From Paracoccaceae bacterium (GTDB lineage Bacteria; Pseudomonadota; Alphaproteobacteria; Rhodobacterales; Rhodobacteraceae), in NCBI GenBank assembly GCA_026707935.1, contig JAPOVX010000395.1, forward strand, positions 1 to 44,770: a DNA stretch of 44,770 bases. The letters are read 5' to 3'. Within the stretch, counting starts at the first letter, position 1; every line of letters begins with the position of its first letter. A model generated the notes under the pieces. The model saw only the letters and a list, made by a program, of their open reading frames with translations. It did not search any database and was not told the DNA's origin. Of this stretch, positions 33,449-42,455 are shown in pieces. A program made the position numbers and the translations under genes.

Positions 33449-34384
33449 TCAAACCCCAAGAAAGGCAAGCCAGAACGACGCGGACAGAACTGAAAGTGCT
33501 GTACCGGCCAGTACGGCAGAGGCCGCGGTATTCCGGGCGCGATTGTACATTGTCGCAAATACGTAGCCGTTGACACCTGGCGCCATGGCGGCGAGGACGA
33601 CGACCGCCCTGGTAAAGGCCGGGTCAAGTTCAAACACCCTTGTCGCCAGGACGTAGGCGATCCCGGGATGGATGACCAGTTTCAGGAAACAGACCGTGAC
33701 CGTTTCCCTGAGACTGTCCTTGAGATGGAATCGGACCAGGACACCTCCGAGAGAAAACAGTGCGACGGGAAGGGCGGATTGAGCGAACAACTCCGTCGCG
33801 GCAGTGAAGAACGCCGGTACCGGAGTCTCCGTGACGTTCACCAGGAACCCGAAAACGATTGCCAGGGTGAGGACATTCGAGAACATGGTTTTCGTCGCGG
33901 TTAAAGCGGTCGCCGTGAATCCTCTTCCATTTGCGCAGGCGACTTCCATCGCGACGATACCGATGCAGTAGCAAAATGGTGCGTGCAACGAGACAATGAC
34001 AAACCCCGAAGCAAGAGACTCGGCTCCGTAGGCACGGTCAAGTATCGGAAGTCCCACCAGGACGTTGTTCGAGTACAGCGTCACAAACCCGATCGAGACG
34101 GATTCTCCTCCGGACCTTCCGAAAAAAATGCGGGCACCGAACGTCCCGAGAAGGAAAGTGACCGTGGATGCCAGGTAGAAACTGGCGAGGAATTCGGGTT
34201 GAAGGACACGCTCAATTTCCACGCGGGAGATTGCCACAAATAGAAGGCAGGGTATGGCAACTGACTGGGCAAACCACATCAGCCCGTCCACATGGTCAGA
34301 ACTGATAAGCGACCTCTGCGTCAGAACATATCCCGTTCCGATCAGGCAAACGACCGGAAGCAGGATCTCGATTATGTGAAACAT
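33449..34384 (-). CDS. AEC family (auxin efflux carrier-like) transporter
   Basis: The 311-residue protein is hydrophobic with about ten predicted membrane helices in two halves. Typical features are the N-terminal IIEILLPVVCLIGTGYVL, the central LYSNNVLVGLPILDRAYG, and the C-terminal LAAMAPGVNGYVFATMYN and AVLAGTALSVL. Bacterial AEC proteins are carriers of organic acids such as malonate or malate; the substrate of this one is unknown. Its start overlaps the 3' end of the MBL hydrolase gene by 13 bases, so it is probably the last gene of the minus-strand dac-tmk-holB-tatD operon. Confidence 0.88.
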   Translation of the reverse strand: MFHIIEILLPVVCLIGTGYVLTQRSLISSDHVDGLMWFAQSVAIPCLLFVAISRVEIERVLQPEFLASFYLASTVTFLLGTFGARIFFGRSGGESVSIGFVTLYSNNVLVGLPILDRAYGAESLASGFVIVSLHAPFCYCIGIVAMEVACANGRGFTATALTATKTMFSNVLTLAIVFGFLVNVTETPVPAFFTAATELFAQSALPVALFSLGGVLVRFHLKDSLRETVTVCFLKLVIHPGIAYVLATRVFELDPAFTRAVVVLAAMAPGVNGYVFATMYNRARNTAASAVLAGTALSVLSASFWLAFLGV

Positions 34385-35190
34385 GATTCAGGATCAGGAT
34401 ATTCGATCCTGAGTCCGTCGTATGCTGCCGCTACGTCGGACGGGGTCTCCTGGCAAATTGTCTTGTAGTCGAGATCAGTGTGCATGTTGGTCAGCAGCGC
34501 CCGGCGCGGCGCTGCGCGTTCAATCCATTCGAGAGTCCGGCTCAGGTGGGAATGCGCGGGGTGGGGACACCGCCTGAGCGCATCGACAATCCAGCAATCG
34601 AGGTTTTCGAAGTCCCGCCAGGCATCCCCGGGGATCGAGGATACGTCGGGAAGATATGCCAGATGACCAATCCGGAATCCGAACGCCGAAATGGTTCCGT
34701 GTTCGACCTCGATCGGCGTCAAGGTTATCGATCCGCCAAGTCCATTTACGGTAATTTCTGCTTCGATCATGGCAAGATCAAGGAACGGAGGATGGAGCGA
34801 TTCCGGAGGCTTCTCGAAGGCGTAGCCAAATCTCTTCTTGATTGATTTTCCTGCACGACCGCCGGCGTAAACCGGAATCCTGCCTTTGCGGTTCATCGCC
34901 ACGATCCGAAGGTCGTCGAGACCGTTGGTATGGTCTGCATGTTCGTGGGTATAGATGACGGCATCGAGGACACCGACACCCGCGTCGAGCAATTGGACCC
35001 TCAAATCTGGAGAGGTGTCGATCAGGACATTCGTGGTGCCGGACACTGACAGGCGCTGAACCAGCAGTGAGCAACGTTTTCGGAAGTTTCGCGGCTCGTC
35101 GGGGTCGCAGGCGCCCCAATTGCCACCGACCCGGGGAACGCCACCCGATGATCCGCATCCGAGAATGGTAAATCTGAGGCCGGCGTTCAC
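34372..35190 (-). CDS. MBL-fold metallohydrolase, PhnP/RNase Z-like
   Basis: The 272-residue protein has the metallo-beta-lactamase fold with the metal-binding motif THEHADH followed by TNGLDDLR, the N-terminal FTILGCGSSGGVPRVGG, CDP, IDTSPDLRVQLLDAG, and later conserved His residues (VEHGTISAFGFRIGHLAYLPD, TNMHTDLDY). It is closest to the group that includes PhnP phosphodiesterases. It overlaps tatD by four bases, the order seen in many alphaproteobacteria (tatD followed by an MBL hydrolase). The substrate is likely a phosphodiester but is not known. Confidence 0.88.
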   Translation of the reverse strand: MNAGLRFTILGCGSSGGVPRVGGNWGACDPDEPRNFRKRCSLLVQRLSVSGTTNVLIDTSPDLRVQLLDAGVGVLDAVIYTHEHADHTNGLDDLRIVAMNRKGRIPVYAGGRAGKSIKKRFGYAFEKPPESLHPPFLDLAMIEAEITVNGLGGSITLTPIEVEHGTISAFGFRIGHLAYLPDVSSIPGDAWRDFENLDCWIVDALRRCPHPAHSHLSRTLEWIERAAPRRALLTNMHTDLDYKTICQETPSDVAAAYDGLRIEYPDPESCFT

Positions 35191-35981
35191 TCGTCGACCC
35201 CCTTCGCGGAGGCCTTATCGAACAGGCGATCGAAATTCCTGGTCGTAACGGACGCGAACTCGTCCAGAGTCATTCCGAACAGGTTCGCACCGACGGCGGC
35301 CGTATGCATCGTGTAAGAGGGTTCGTTCGTCTTTCCGCGAAAAGGCACCGGTGCCAGGTAAGGTGCATCGGTTTCGACAAGGACCTGCTCAACGGGAACC
35401 TTTGAAAAGATGGCGCGAAGCGCCTCCGCGTTTCTGAACGTCACGATTCCCGACATCGACAGGTAGAATCCCATTCTTACTGCCAGTTCGGCCAGGGCGG
35501 CAGAAGAGGAATAACAATGCATGACACACTTGAAGGGCGCATTTTCGAATTCTTGCTTCAGAATGGATCCGATGTCGTCGTCTGCCGCTCTTGCATGAAC
35601 GACAAGAGGCAACCCGGTCGCCCGCGCCGCGTCGATGTGCACCCGAAGACTGGCCTTTTGCAGTTTTGCCAGCTCCCGGGTGTAATGATAGTCCAGGCCC
35701 GACTCTCCGATCGCAATCATTTTCGGATGCCGGGATACCAGGATCAGATCGTCGACAGAGACCATTGGTTCCTGAGCCACCCGGTGCGGGTGCGTGCCGG
35801 CAGCGTAGAACACCGGATCAAACCTCTCTGCGATGGCGCGCACTTCAGGTTCGGAAGACAGGCTGGTTGCGATCGTGACCATGCGCGCGATACCGCTCCG
35901 CGTCGCCCGGTCGACGACATCCGGCAGATCGCTGCTGAAAACAGGAAAATCCAGATGACAATGGCTGTCGACGAGTTCCAT
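35187..35981 (-). CDS. TatD-family metal-dependent hydrolase
   Basis: The 264-residue protein has the TatD TIM-barrel signatures: LVDSHCHLDFPVF with the HxH metal site at the start, GESGLDYHY for the metal-binding Glu, PLVVHARAADDD, MHCYSSS, and ETDAPYLAPVPFRGKTNEP. TatD enzymes are Mg-dependent DNases or deacylases. The start at 35981 (MELVDSHCHL) matches the family; an ATG at 35996 would add five residues. It follows holB by 26 bases or fewer and overlaps the MBL gene by four bases. Confidence 0.93.
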   Translation of the reverse strand: MELVDSHCHLDFPVFSSDLPDVVDRATRSGIARMVTIATSLSSEPEVRAIAERFDPVFYAAGTHPHRVAQEPMVSVDDLILVSRHPKMIAIGESGLDYHYTRELAKLQKASLRVHIDAARATGLPLVVHARAADDDIGSILKQEFENAPFKCVMHCYSSSAALAELAVRMGFYLSMSGIVTFRNAEALRAIFSKVPVEQVLVETDAPYLAPVPFRGKTNEPSYTMHTAAVGANLFGMTLDEFASVTTRNFDRLFDKASAKGVDE

Positions 35982-36006
35982 TCCGGGTGAGAGCATTTGC
36001 GGCGAC

Positions 36007-37152
36007 TCAGGCAGGCGCGTGCCTCGCGGCCGCGTTTATCCTTGACAGCATATCGAGTATGATGCTCGCCGGGTCAAGATTGACGGTGTTCGCGACTCTT
36101 CCCATCGGCGGCAGTTCCTGCGCCAGTTCTGCCCAGCGCGATGCCATCCCAGGCATGTTCGACAGTCTCGACCACATCTGTTTTTCTCCGGGTACGGATT
36201 CCGTCATGTATTTCTCGCCGAGGACGCTGAATCGCGCGAGACGCGCAAGCGCAACCGACAGCAACCGGAGTATGATGTCGAAACGGTGCTCATTGTTTCG
36301 GCCACTGCAGCTGTCAGCAAGTCGATCGACAAGGGCTCCGTCCATCGTGGGAGCGCCCGACAGAATTCGGACAATTTCTCCGTAAATTTCCACGCCTTGA
36401 CTGTCCACCAACTGAACCGCTGTTCCGGGCGACCCGTCGGACAACTCCGCGAGAGCAACGAGGTGGCGGTCTTCGGGATCGCACCCCAGACCGGCCAGTA
36501 CTTTCCCGACCTGTTCCGCATTGAGCGGGTGGCAAGAGAGTTTGCTGCATCGAGACCGGATCGTCGGGAGAATCAGGGTGGGCTGGTGGCAAACCAGCAG
36601 AAACAACGCCTTTTCAGGCGGTTCCTCCAGCAATTTCAACAATGCGTTTGCCGCGGACGGATTCATGTCGTCGATCGCGTCAATGATGGTGACTCTCCAG
36701 CCGGCACTCGCGGACGTCTGGGAATAGTGCGATCGCAACCGGCGGATTTCATCGACGGTAATGAACGGCCGCATTCGCTGTCTCTTTTCGTCCCAGGTTC
36801 TTCGGCACAAGAAAAGGTCCGGATCGCTCAGAGCGAGAATACGGCTGAAAACAGGGGTCGATACATCCGGGGCAGGGACCAGAAGGCTTCCAGGTCCGGC
36901 TTCATCGCGACGGTCCGGATCGGCATTGGGATCAGATGCGCTGGTCAGGAGGTAGCTGGCAATTCGCCACGCGAGTGTGGCCTTTCCTATTCCATTTGGA
37001 CCGGCGAGCATCCAGGCGTGGTGGACACGTTGCGCGTGAACTGCAGTCATGAACGCGCGCTGGACGCCTTCATGACCAACCAGCTGCCGAGCACGACGTG
37101 GATGGGGAACGCTGGCAATACAGTCTGACTCGGGGTACCCGGATTCACTCAC
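36007..37152 (-). CDS. holB: DNA polymerase III subunit delta-prime
   Basis: The 381-residue AAA+ clamp-loader subunit has the ATP-binding region AWMLAGPNGIGKATLAWRIA, the conserved segment ALLKLLEEPPEKALFLLVCH and the SRC motif in TIRSRCSKLSCHPL. Delta-prime is part of the clamp loader that places the sliding clamp on DNA. The middle of the protein shows the WRVTIIDAIDDMNPSAANALL arginine-coupler region. The start overlaps the tmk 3' end by eight bases, so tmk and holB are co-transcribed. The C-terminal helical domain is less conserved, as usual. Confidence 0.9.
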   Translation of the reverse strand: MSESGYPESDCIASVPHPRRARQLVGHEGVQRAFMTAVHAQRVHHAWMLAGPNGIGKATLAWRIASYLLTSASDPNADPDRRDEAGPGSLLVPAPDVSTPVFSRILALSDPDLFLCRRTWDEKRQRMRPFITVDEIRRLRSHYSQTSASAGWRVTIIDAIDDMNPSAANALLKLLEEPPEKALFLLVCHQPTLILPTIRSRCSKLSCHPLNAEQVGKVLAGLGCDPEDRHLVALAELSDGSPGTAVQLVDSQGVEIYGEIVRILSGAPTMDGALVDRLADSCSGRNNEHRFDIILRLLSVALARLARFSVLGEKYMTESVPGEKQMWSRLSNMPGMASRWAELAQELPPMGRVANTVNLDPASIILDMLSRINAAARHAPA

Positions 37153-37786
37153 GATGCTTCTCTAGTGCCGCCTCGAAGACCTGTTGGGCGACGATCTCCA
37201 GTGCGCGGGTCGCGTCAATTACCTTGATGCGTTCGGGGTTTTCGTTGGCAAGTCCGAGAAATGCTTGCCTGGCCTTTCGCTGGAAATCCTTCCCGAAACT
37301 TTCGAATCGCATTTCGGACGAACGAGTCGCCTGGCGTCGCTCGAACGCCATTTCCGGGTCGAGGTCGAGCAATATCGTCAAGTCGGGCGGCCGAATACCC
37401 AATCGTTCGTGCAGGAGGTCGACCAGCCGTCGAAGATCCGAACGTACGACTCCCTGGTAAATTCGCGTTGAATCGACATACCTGTCGCAGACAACGATCT
37501 TTCCTGCCGACAATGCAGGACCGATCACGATCCGGAAGTGTTCAAATCGGGCGGCCGTAAACAACAGGAACTCTGTTTCCGGCAACCAGCGCGTCTTGTG
37601 GCCTTCGACGAGCAGCGGACGAATCTCTTCCGCGCCGGGAGAGCCGCCGGGTTCCCTTGTTGCCACGACCGTTTTTCCCAGCGACCGAAATGCCTCGGCC
37701 AGCAGTTTCGCCTGGGTTGACTTGCCGCAGCCGTCTATTCCCTCGAGGGTGACGAAAAATCCTGCCGATGTGGTACTATGCGGCAT
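37145..37786 (-). CDS. tmk: Thymidylate kinase
   Basis: Tmk phosphorylates dTMP to dTDP with ATP. The 213-residue product has the P-loop EGIDGCGKSTQ near residue 15, TREPGGSPGAEEIR (the DR/E-P-G segment), LLFTAARFEH, CDRYVDSTRIYQG and the LID-like region RRQATRSSEMRFE. The start at 37786 (MPHSTTSAGFF) is just before the P-loop strand; a longer frame would add 16 residues and overlap the dac gene more. It lies eight bases after the carboxypeptidase gene and overlaps holB by eight bases. Confidence 0.94.
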   Translation of the reverse strand: MPHSTTSAGFFVTLEGIDGCGKSTQAKLLAEAFRSLGKTVVATREPGGSPGAEEIRPLLVEGHKTRWLPETEFLLFTAARFEHFRIVIGPALSAGKIVVCDRYVDSTRIYQGVVRSDLRRLVDLLHERLGIRPPDLTILLDLDPEMAFERRQATRSSEMRFESFGKDFQRKARQAFLGLANENPERIKVIDATRALEIVAQQVFEAALEKHRE

Positions 37787-37794
37787 GGGCCGCC

Positions 37795-39006
37795 TCAACT
37801 CATGCCTGGAACCAGGGAATACAAGCGGATCCACAGTATCTCGAATACGGCCAAAATGCGCGAAACAACACCACCTCTCTCGACCGATGACTCCGCCCTC
37901 AGCGGGTAGGTTGTCTGGGGAAATCCCGGGAATTCAACGACGAGATCCGCAACATGGCTTCCTTTTTCCAGCGGCGCCTCCAGAGGCTCACGATACTTAA
38001 GGGTAATTTTCATGTCGTCTTTGGCCCAGAACGGCGAGGTTACGAACAAGTCTGTTGCCGAAACAAGTCCGACCTCCCCTGTTGTACCGAGTGAAACTCT
38101 TGCCTCTGCGATCCGGGAATTGTGCTCGAATACCTTGATAATCGAGAACTCGCGAAATGCCCAATTGACGAGTCGCAACGATTCACGCCGTCTCTCCGAT
38201 TCACTTTCAAGCCCGGAAACGACGAACAGGATTCGGCGAACACCGTTGTCTGCGGAGCCAACCAATCCGTAACCTGCTTCGTTGGTGTGACCGGTTTTCA
38301 GACCGTCGACATAGGCGTCAAGTCCCAACAGAGGGTTCCTGTTGTTTTGCGTGATCCCCCCCCAGGTAAAGCTCGGTTCCTTGAAATACCCATAATATTC
38401 GGGGAAATCCGCAATGATACGTTCGGCAAGTGTGATCAGGTCCATCGCGCTCATCAGATGATGCGGATGAGGCCAACCCGTAGAGTTGGCAAATGTCGAA
38501 GTCTCCAGACCCATCGCCTCGCCCTGCAGATTCATGAAACGAACGAACGCCTCCTCAGTTCCTGCAAGGTTCTCGGCGATCGCAATGCAGGCGTCGTTAC
38601 CGGACTGAACGATGACGCCCCGGATCAGGTCGTCGACCGTGACGGTTTCTCCTTCTCTCAGGAACATCTTCGATCCACCCATCTCGGCAGCCTTCCTGGA
38701 CACCTGAAACCTGGTTTGCAGGCTGACCCGTTTGTCCTTGAGCGCATCGAAAAGAAGGTACAATGTCATCAGCTTTGACATCGACGCCGGCGGGAGTCTC
38801 ACATCGGGGTTTTTCTCCATCAAGATCGTTCCGGACGTCATGTCCTTGACGATTGCCGCCTTGGCAGTCGTGTCCATGTTCGCGGAGACTGCCCCGCGAC
38901 CTGAAACCGCCAGAATCGACAAGACCGCGAACAGGACGAGCAGACAGGTCCGTGCAACCGAGTCGAACCTGGTCAAGTCGAGGCAGCGGTTTCGGCGTTT
39001 CGCCAT
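37795..39006 (-). CDS. dacC: D-alanyl-D-alanine carboxypeptidase
   Basis: This penicillin-binding protein trims the terminal D-Ala of peptidoglycan stem peptides. The 403-residue product has a signal sequence (TCLLVLFAVLSILAVSG, likely cleaved after VSA), the catalytic triad motifs SMSK (in PPASMSKLMTLY), SGND (IVQSGNDACIA) and KTG (GLKTGHTNEAGYG), and a beta-rich C-terminal domain of the DacC/PBP6 kind with a final amphipathic or hydrophobic segment (VSRILAVFEILWIRLYSL) for membrane attachment. The start at 39006 (MAKRR) is preferred to 39036. It begins the dac-tmk-holB-tatD-MBL operon; the gene symbol is by family. Confidence 0.9.
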   Translation of the reverse strand: MAKRRNRCLDLTRFDSVARTCLLVLFAVLSILAVSGRGAVSANMDTTAKAAIVKDMTSGTILMEKNPDVRLPPASMSKLMTLYLLFDALKDKRVSLQTRFQVSRKAAEMGGSKMFLREGETVTVDDLIRGVIVQSGNDACIAIAENLAGTEEAFVRFMNLQGEAMGLETSTFANSTGWPHPHHLMSAMDLITLAERIIADFPEYYGYFKEPSFTWGGITQNNRNPLLGLDAYVDGLKTGHTNEAGYGLVGSADNGVRRILFVVSGLESESERRRESLRLVNWAFREFSIIKVFEHNSRIAEARVSLGTTGEVGLVSATDLFVTSPFWAKDDMKITLKYREPLEAPLEKGSHVADLVVEFPGFPQTTYPLRAESSVERGGVVSRILAVFEILWIRLYSLVPGMS

Positions 39007-39297
39007 GATGGCATGAAGCTGACAGAGACACCGCAAAATCGCAAGGTCAGAAACCCCGTGAGAAGAGCGGAAAAGGAAGCCGAATTCCGATACGCGTCAA
39101 CCGCGATGCGATGCGTCAATGAGGCGCCCCAAGGCGGGAAACGATCGAAAACATGCTTGAACATCCAGGCGGCGAAACCGATAGACGAACTCGAATGGAT
39201 CGGGTGCCTTTGGACAGCCGCACCGATTGGCACAGCTGTGCGGGCCGACGTATTCACCTCGTTCCCGGATTTGGGGTCAAGGGCAGAGGGCTATGAC

Positions 39298-40038
39298 ATG
39301 ATCCTTGAAGGAAAATCAGCAATTGTTACGGGAGGAGGTTCCGGATTTGGGGCCGGCATTGCGCGGCGTTTCGCCGAGCAAGGGGCCCAGGTCGCGATCG
39401 CAGACATCAATATCGAAAGCGCCGCCGCGGTTGCGCGCGAGTCTGGCACCCATGCGTTCGAGGTTGACGTGTCCGACAGCGGTAGCGTCAGCGAATTCGC
39501 AAGGGCATTCTGCCGGGATTTCGCAGCGCCGGACATTCTTGTCAACAATGCCGGGACTACTCACGATCCGGCACCGCTTGAGGACATATCGGAAGAAGAG
39601 TTCCTTTCGGTATTCCGTGTCAACTGCATGTCGGTCTATTTGACAGCCAGGTATTTCGTTCCCCACATGAAAAAGGCCGGTGGAGGTTGTATCCTGAACA
39701 TCGCATCGACTGCCGGATTGTCGCCCCGGCCGCAATTGAACTGGTACAACGCATCGAAAGGATGGATGATCACGGCCACCCGAACCATGGCCATCGAACT
39801 GGCACCGGACCGTATTCGGGTCAACGCACTGGCGCCGGTCGCGGGGGAAACTCCTCTGCTAAAACGCTTTCTTGGCGAGGACACTCCGGAGACGAGGGCT
39901 GCTTTCCTGTCAACCATTCCGCTAGGGAGGTTCAGTGTCCCCGACGACCTGGCAAACGCCGCGAGTTTTCTTTGCTCCGACAATGCCGGAATGGTGACAG
40001 GCGCCATTTTGCCCGTTGATGGAGGGCGGACGATCTGA
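39298..40038 (+). CDS. SDR-family oxidoreductase (FabG-like)
   Basis: The 246-residue NAD(P)-dependent dehydrogenase has the classical short-chain motifs: TGGGSGFGAGIA for cofactor binding, the acid after the second beta strand (ADIN, favouring NAD), NNAGTTHDPAP, the catalytic Ser (IASTAG), Tyr and Lys (WYNASKGW), and the C-terminal PVDGGRTI. The substrate cannot be told. The ATG at 39298 places the cofactor motif near residue 11 and follows AGAGGG; the frame extends upstream to 39013 without similarity. The 291-base region between it and the divergent carboxypeptidase gene holds no gene I recognise. Confidence 0.9.
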   Translation: MILEGKSAIVTGGGSGFGAGIARRFAEQGAQVAIADINIESAAAVARESGTHAFEVDVSDSGSVSEFARAFCRDFAAPDILVNNAGTTHDPAPLEDISEEEFLSVFRVNCMSVYLTARYFVPHMKKAGGGCILNIASTAGLSPRPQLNWYNASKGWMITATRTMAIELAPDRIRVNALAPVAGETPLLKRFLGEDTPETRAAFLSTIPLGRFSVPDDLANAASFLCSDNAGMVTGAILPVDGGRTI

Positions 40039-40104
40039 TCGCCGCGTCCACACGTGATCCTGCACCCATGAAAGGTCATGGAAATCACCTGAGGCGTAAG
40101 AAGA

Positions 40105-41118
40105 ATGAACAAATCCGACGATCGGACGAATCGGGCTTTTGTCAATTCGCTCGCCCACTGCCGGGCACTCGGAATTGATGTCGAATCGGTCGGTGACGGG
40201 GCCGCGACGATGCGCATGCCCTGGAGTCCCGAACTGGTTGGCGACCCGAGAACATCGGTCATTCATGGCGGTGCGGTATCAGCGTTGCTGGACACCTGTG
40301 GCGGAGCGGCGGTGCTCTCGCACCCGAAAAACAACGCTCCGACGGCGACCATCGACCTTCGAATAGATTACATGCGTTCGGCGAGTCCCGGGCAATCTGT
40401 CCGCGCACGGGCCGAGGTTTATCATACCACCAAGTCTGTCGCTTTCGTGAGGGCGCAGGCATGGGACGATGACGAACAACCGGTCGCCTCCGCCACAGGG
40501 ACCTTCACGTTGACGCCGACACGGGCAAATTCGCGCGCCTGGTACGAAAGCCTTGTCCAACCTAGTGGTGCGTCGGGCATGGCGACCCAAGCGGGCGCTA
40601 CGGATACGGGCTCGAAACGCGCGAATGCAGCCCACATGCCGGTTGAACGCGATCCCGACGCCTTAGGGACGATTCCGTACGTCGATTTCATGGGGATCAC
40701 GTTCGACCGCCATGGTGACGAGCTCACCGCTGTCATGAATTTCGCCAAGAAGCTTGTCGGGAATCCGTTGATTCCGGCCCTGCACGGGGGTGCAATTGCC
40801 GGATTCCTGGAAGCCGTCGCTGCTGTCGAGCTCATGTCGCGATCGCATTCGCCCGCAAACGGAGGTCCCGGCCAGGGCGGGATGATCGGAGACGCTGACA
40901 ACGGCAGGACGGATCACATCAAGAAACTTCCAAAGACAATTGACTTTTCGATTGATTTCCTGAGGCCCGGCCTCGCTGAGACCAGCTATGCCCGAGCCCG
41001 GATCAACCGGTTCGGATCAAGGTTCGTGTCCGTCCGGGTCGAGGCGTGGCAAGGACAGCGTGACCGGCTTTTTGCCGAAGCGACAGGCCATTTTCTAAAC
41101 CCGGTTGCAGATGGCTAG
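40105..41118 (+). CDS. Tandem hotdog-domain thioesterase
   Basis: The 337-residue protein is two PaaI-like hotdog domains in one chain. The first (about 15-140) has the active-site stretch SVIHGGAVSALLDTCGGAAV; the second (about 190-330) has ALHGGAIAGFLEAVAAVELM. They are linked by a Ser/Ala/Gly-rich region at about 150-180. Each half carries a DLRIDYMRSASPG or SIDFLRPGLAE-like strand. PaaI-type proteins are usually single domains that dimerise, so the fusion forms the two-hotdog unit in one chain. It follows the SDR gene by 66 bases and its stop overlaps the MATE gene start. Confidence 0.85.
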   Translation: MNKSDDRTNRAFVNSLAHCRALGIDVESVGDGAATMRMPWSPELVGDPRTSVIHGGAVSALLDTCGGAAVLSHPKNNAPTATIDLRIDYMRSASPGQSVRARAEVYHTTKSVAFVRAQAWDDDEQPVASATGTFTLTPTRANSRAWYESLVQPSGASGMATQAGATDTGSKRANAAHMPVERDPDALGTIPYVDFMGITFDRHGDELTAVMNFAKKLVGNPLIPALHGGAIAGFLEAVAAVELMSRSHSPANGGPGQGGMIGDADNGRTDHIKKLPKTIDFSIDFLRPGLAETSYARARINRFGSRFVSVRVEAWQGQRDRLFAEATGHFLNPVADG

Positions 41119-42448
41119 CGGCTTTATAGGCGAGATTTCGCATCGCCGGGTTCTTCGCATCGCAATTCCGATCGTTCTGGCAAATGCGACTGTTCCGATG
41201 ATCGGAGCTGTCGATACCGGAGTCATCGGTCAGCTTGGTCTGGCAGCCCCGATTGGAGCGGTCGGGATTGGCGCCATTATCCTGTCGGCACTCTACTGGT
41301 TCTTCGGTTTCCTGCGAATGGGAACGTCAGGCATGACAGCCCAGGCGGTCGGCGCCGGAAACAGCCAGGAAGTCTCGGCCATGCTGTTGAGGGCGCTCCT
41401 GGCCGGTTTCGGTGCCGGGTGCCTGTTTATCGTTTTCCAGGCTCCGATCATCTGGGCGAGTTTTCGACTGTCGCCAGCGTCAATCGAAGTCGAGGTGATG
41501 GCCCGCGAATACTTGCGAATACGTTTCCTCGGAGCTCCGGCCGCAATAGCGGCCTACGGTATCTTCGGCTGGCTGATCGCGACGGAACGGACGCGCTCCG
41601 TCTTTGTTCTTCAGTTGTGGGTCAACGGTCTGAACGCCGCCCTGGACTTCCTGTTCGTTATCGGATGGGGCTGGGGGATTTCGGGAGTTGCGGTGGCATC
41701 GGTGATTTCGGAATGGACGGCACTTGGGCTGGGACTGTGGCTGACGCGCAGCCATCTGAGCCGTGAACGCTGGAAGGACTGGTCGGCGGTTCTCGACCGG
41801 GCTCGCCTCTTGCGGCTGGCGGGGATCAACCTGGACATCATGATCCGATCGGTCCTCTTGCAGGCAAGCTTCGTGTCCTTTCTTTTCCTGGGCTCGTCAT
41901 TCGATGATGCTACCCTGGCCGCCGATCAGATCCTGATTCAGTTCTTGCATATCGCGGCGTTCGCACTTGACGGGTTCGCATTCGCAGCGGAGTCGCTGGT
42001 CGGACAGGCGTTCGGTGCCAACAACCGGTCGGCGTTACGTCGGGCAGCCCTGCTGACATCTTTTTGGGCATTTGCATTCGTCATTGTCCTGGTGGCGCTG
42101 CTTTATCCACTCGGAGAGTGGCTGGTTGCGCTGATGGCGACATCACAGGAAGTCAGGACGGTTACCGCCGAATACCTTCCCTGGATAGCAGTTCTGCCCC
42201 TGATCGGCGCCGGAGCATGGATGCTCGACGGGGTTTTCATCGGAGCAACCAAGACCCGCGATCTGCGCAACATGATGTTTGTCGCCTTTCTGGCCTATTG
42301 CGCAAGCGTTCTGTACCTGCTGGACGCTTACGGGAATCACGGCCTCTGGGCAGCTTTGCTCGTTTTCTTCCTTGTGCGGACGCTGACGTTGGCTGTCCGT
42401 TACCCGACGATCGAAAGGAGTCTTGGCGGGCAACAACCCGCTGAATGA
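41111..42448 (+). CDS. MATE family efflux transporter, DinF-like
   Basis: The 445-residue inner-membrane protein has twelve hydrophobic helices in two halves, with family segments AIPIVLANATVPMIGAVDTG, FLRMGTSGMTAQAVGAGN, LRIRFLGAPAAIA and FAFAAESLVGQAFGANN. MATE proteins export drugs or organic cations with H+ or Na+; the DinF branch is widespread in bacteria. The ATG at 41111 overlaps the upstream thioesterase stop (ATGGCTAG). It is convergent with pyrD, leaving only seven bases between the stops. Confidence 0.9.
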   Translation: MASGFIGEISHRRVLRIAIPIVLANATVPMIGAVDTGVIGQLGLAAPIGAVGIGAIILSALYWFFGFLRMGTSGMTAQAVGAGNSQEVSAMLLRALLAGFGAGCLFIVFQAPIIWASFRLSPASIEVEVMAREYLRIRFLGAPAAIAAYGIFGWLIATERTRSVFVLQLWVNGLNAALDFLFVIGWGWGISGVAVASVISEWTALGLGLWLTRSHLSRERWKDWSAVLDRARLLRLAGINLDIMIRSVLLQASFVSFLFLGSSFDDATLAADQILIQFLHIAAFALDGFAFAAESLVGQAFGANNRSALRRAALLTSFWAFAFVIVLVALLYPLGEWLVALMATSQEVRTVTAEYLPWIAVLPLIGAGAWMLDGVFIGATKTRDLRNMMFVAFLAYCASVLYLLDAYGNHGLWAALLVFFLVRTLTLAVRYPTIERSLGGQQPAE

Positions 42449-42455
42449 ATCACCC

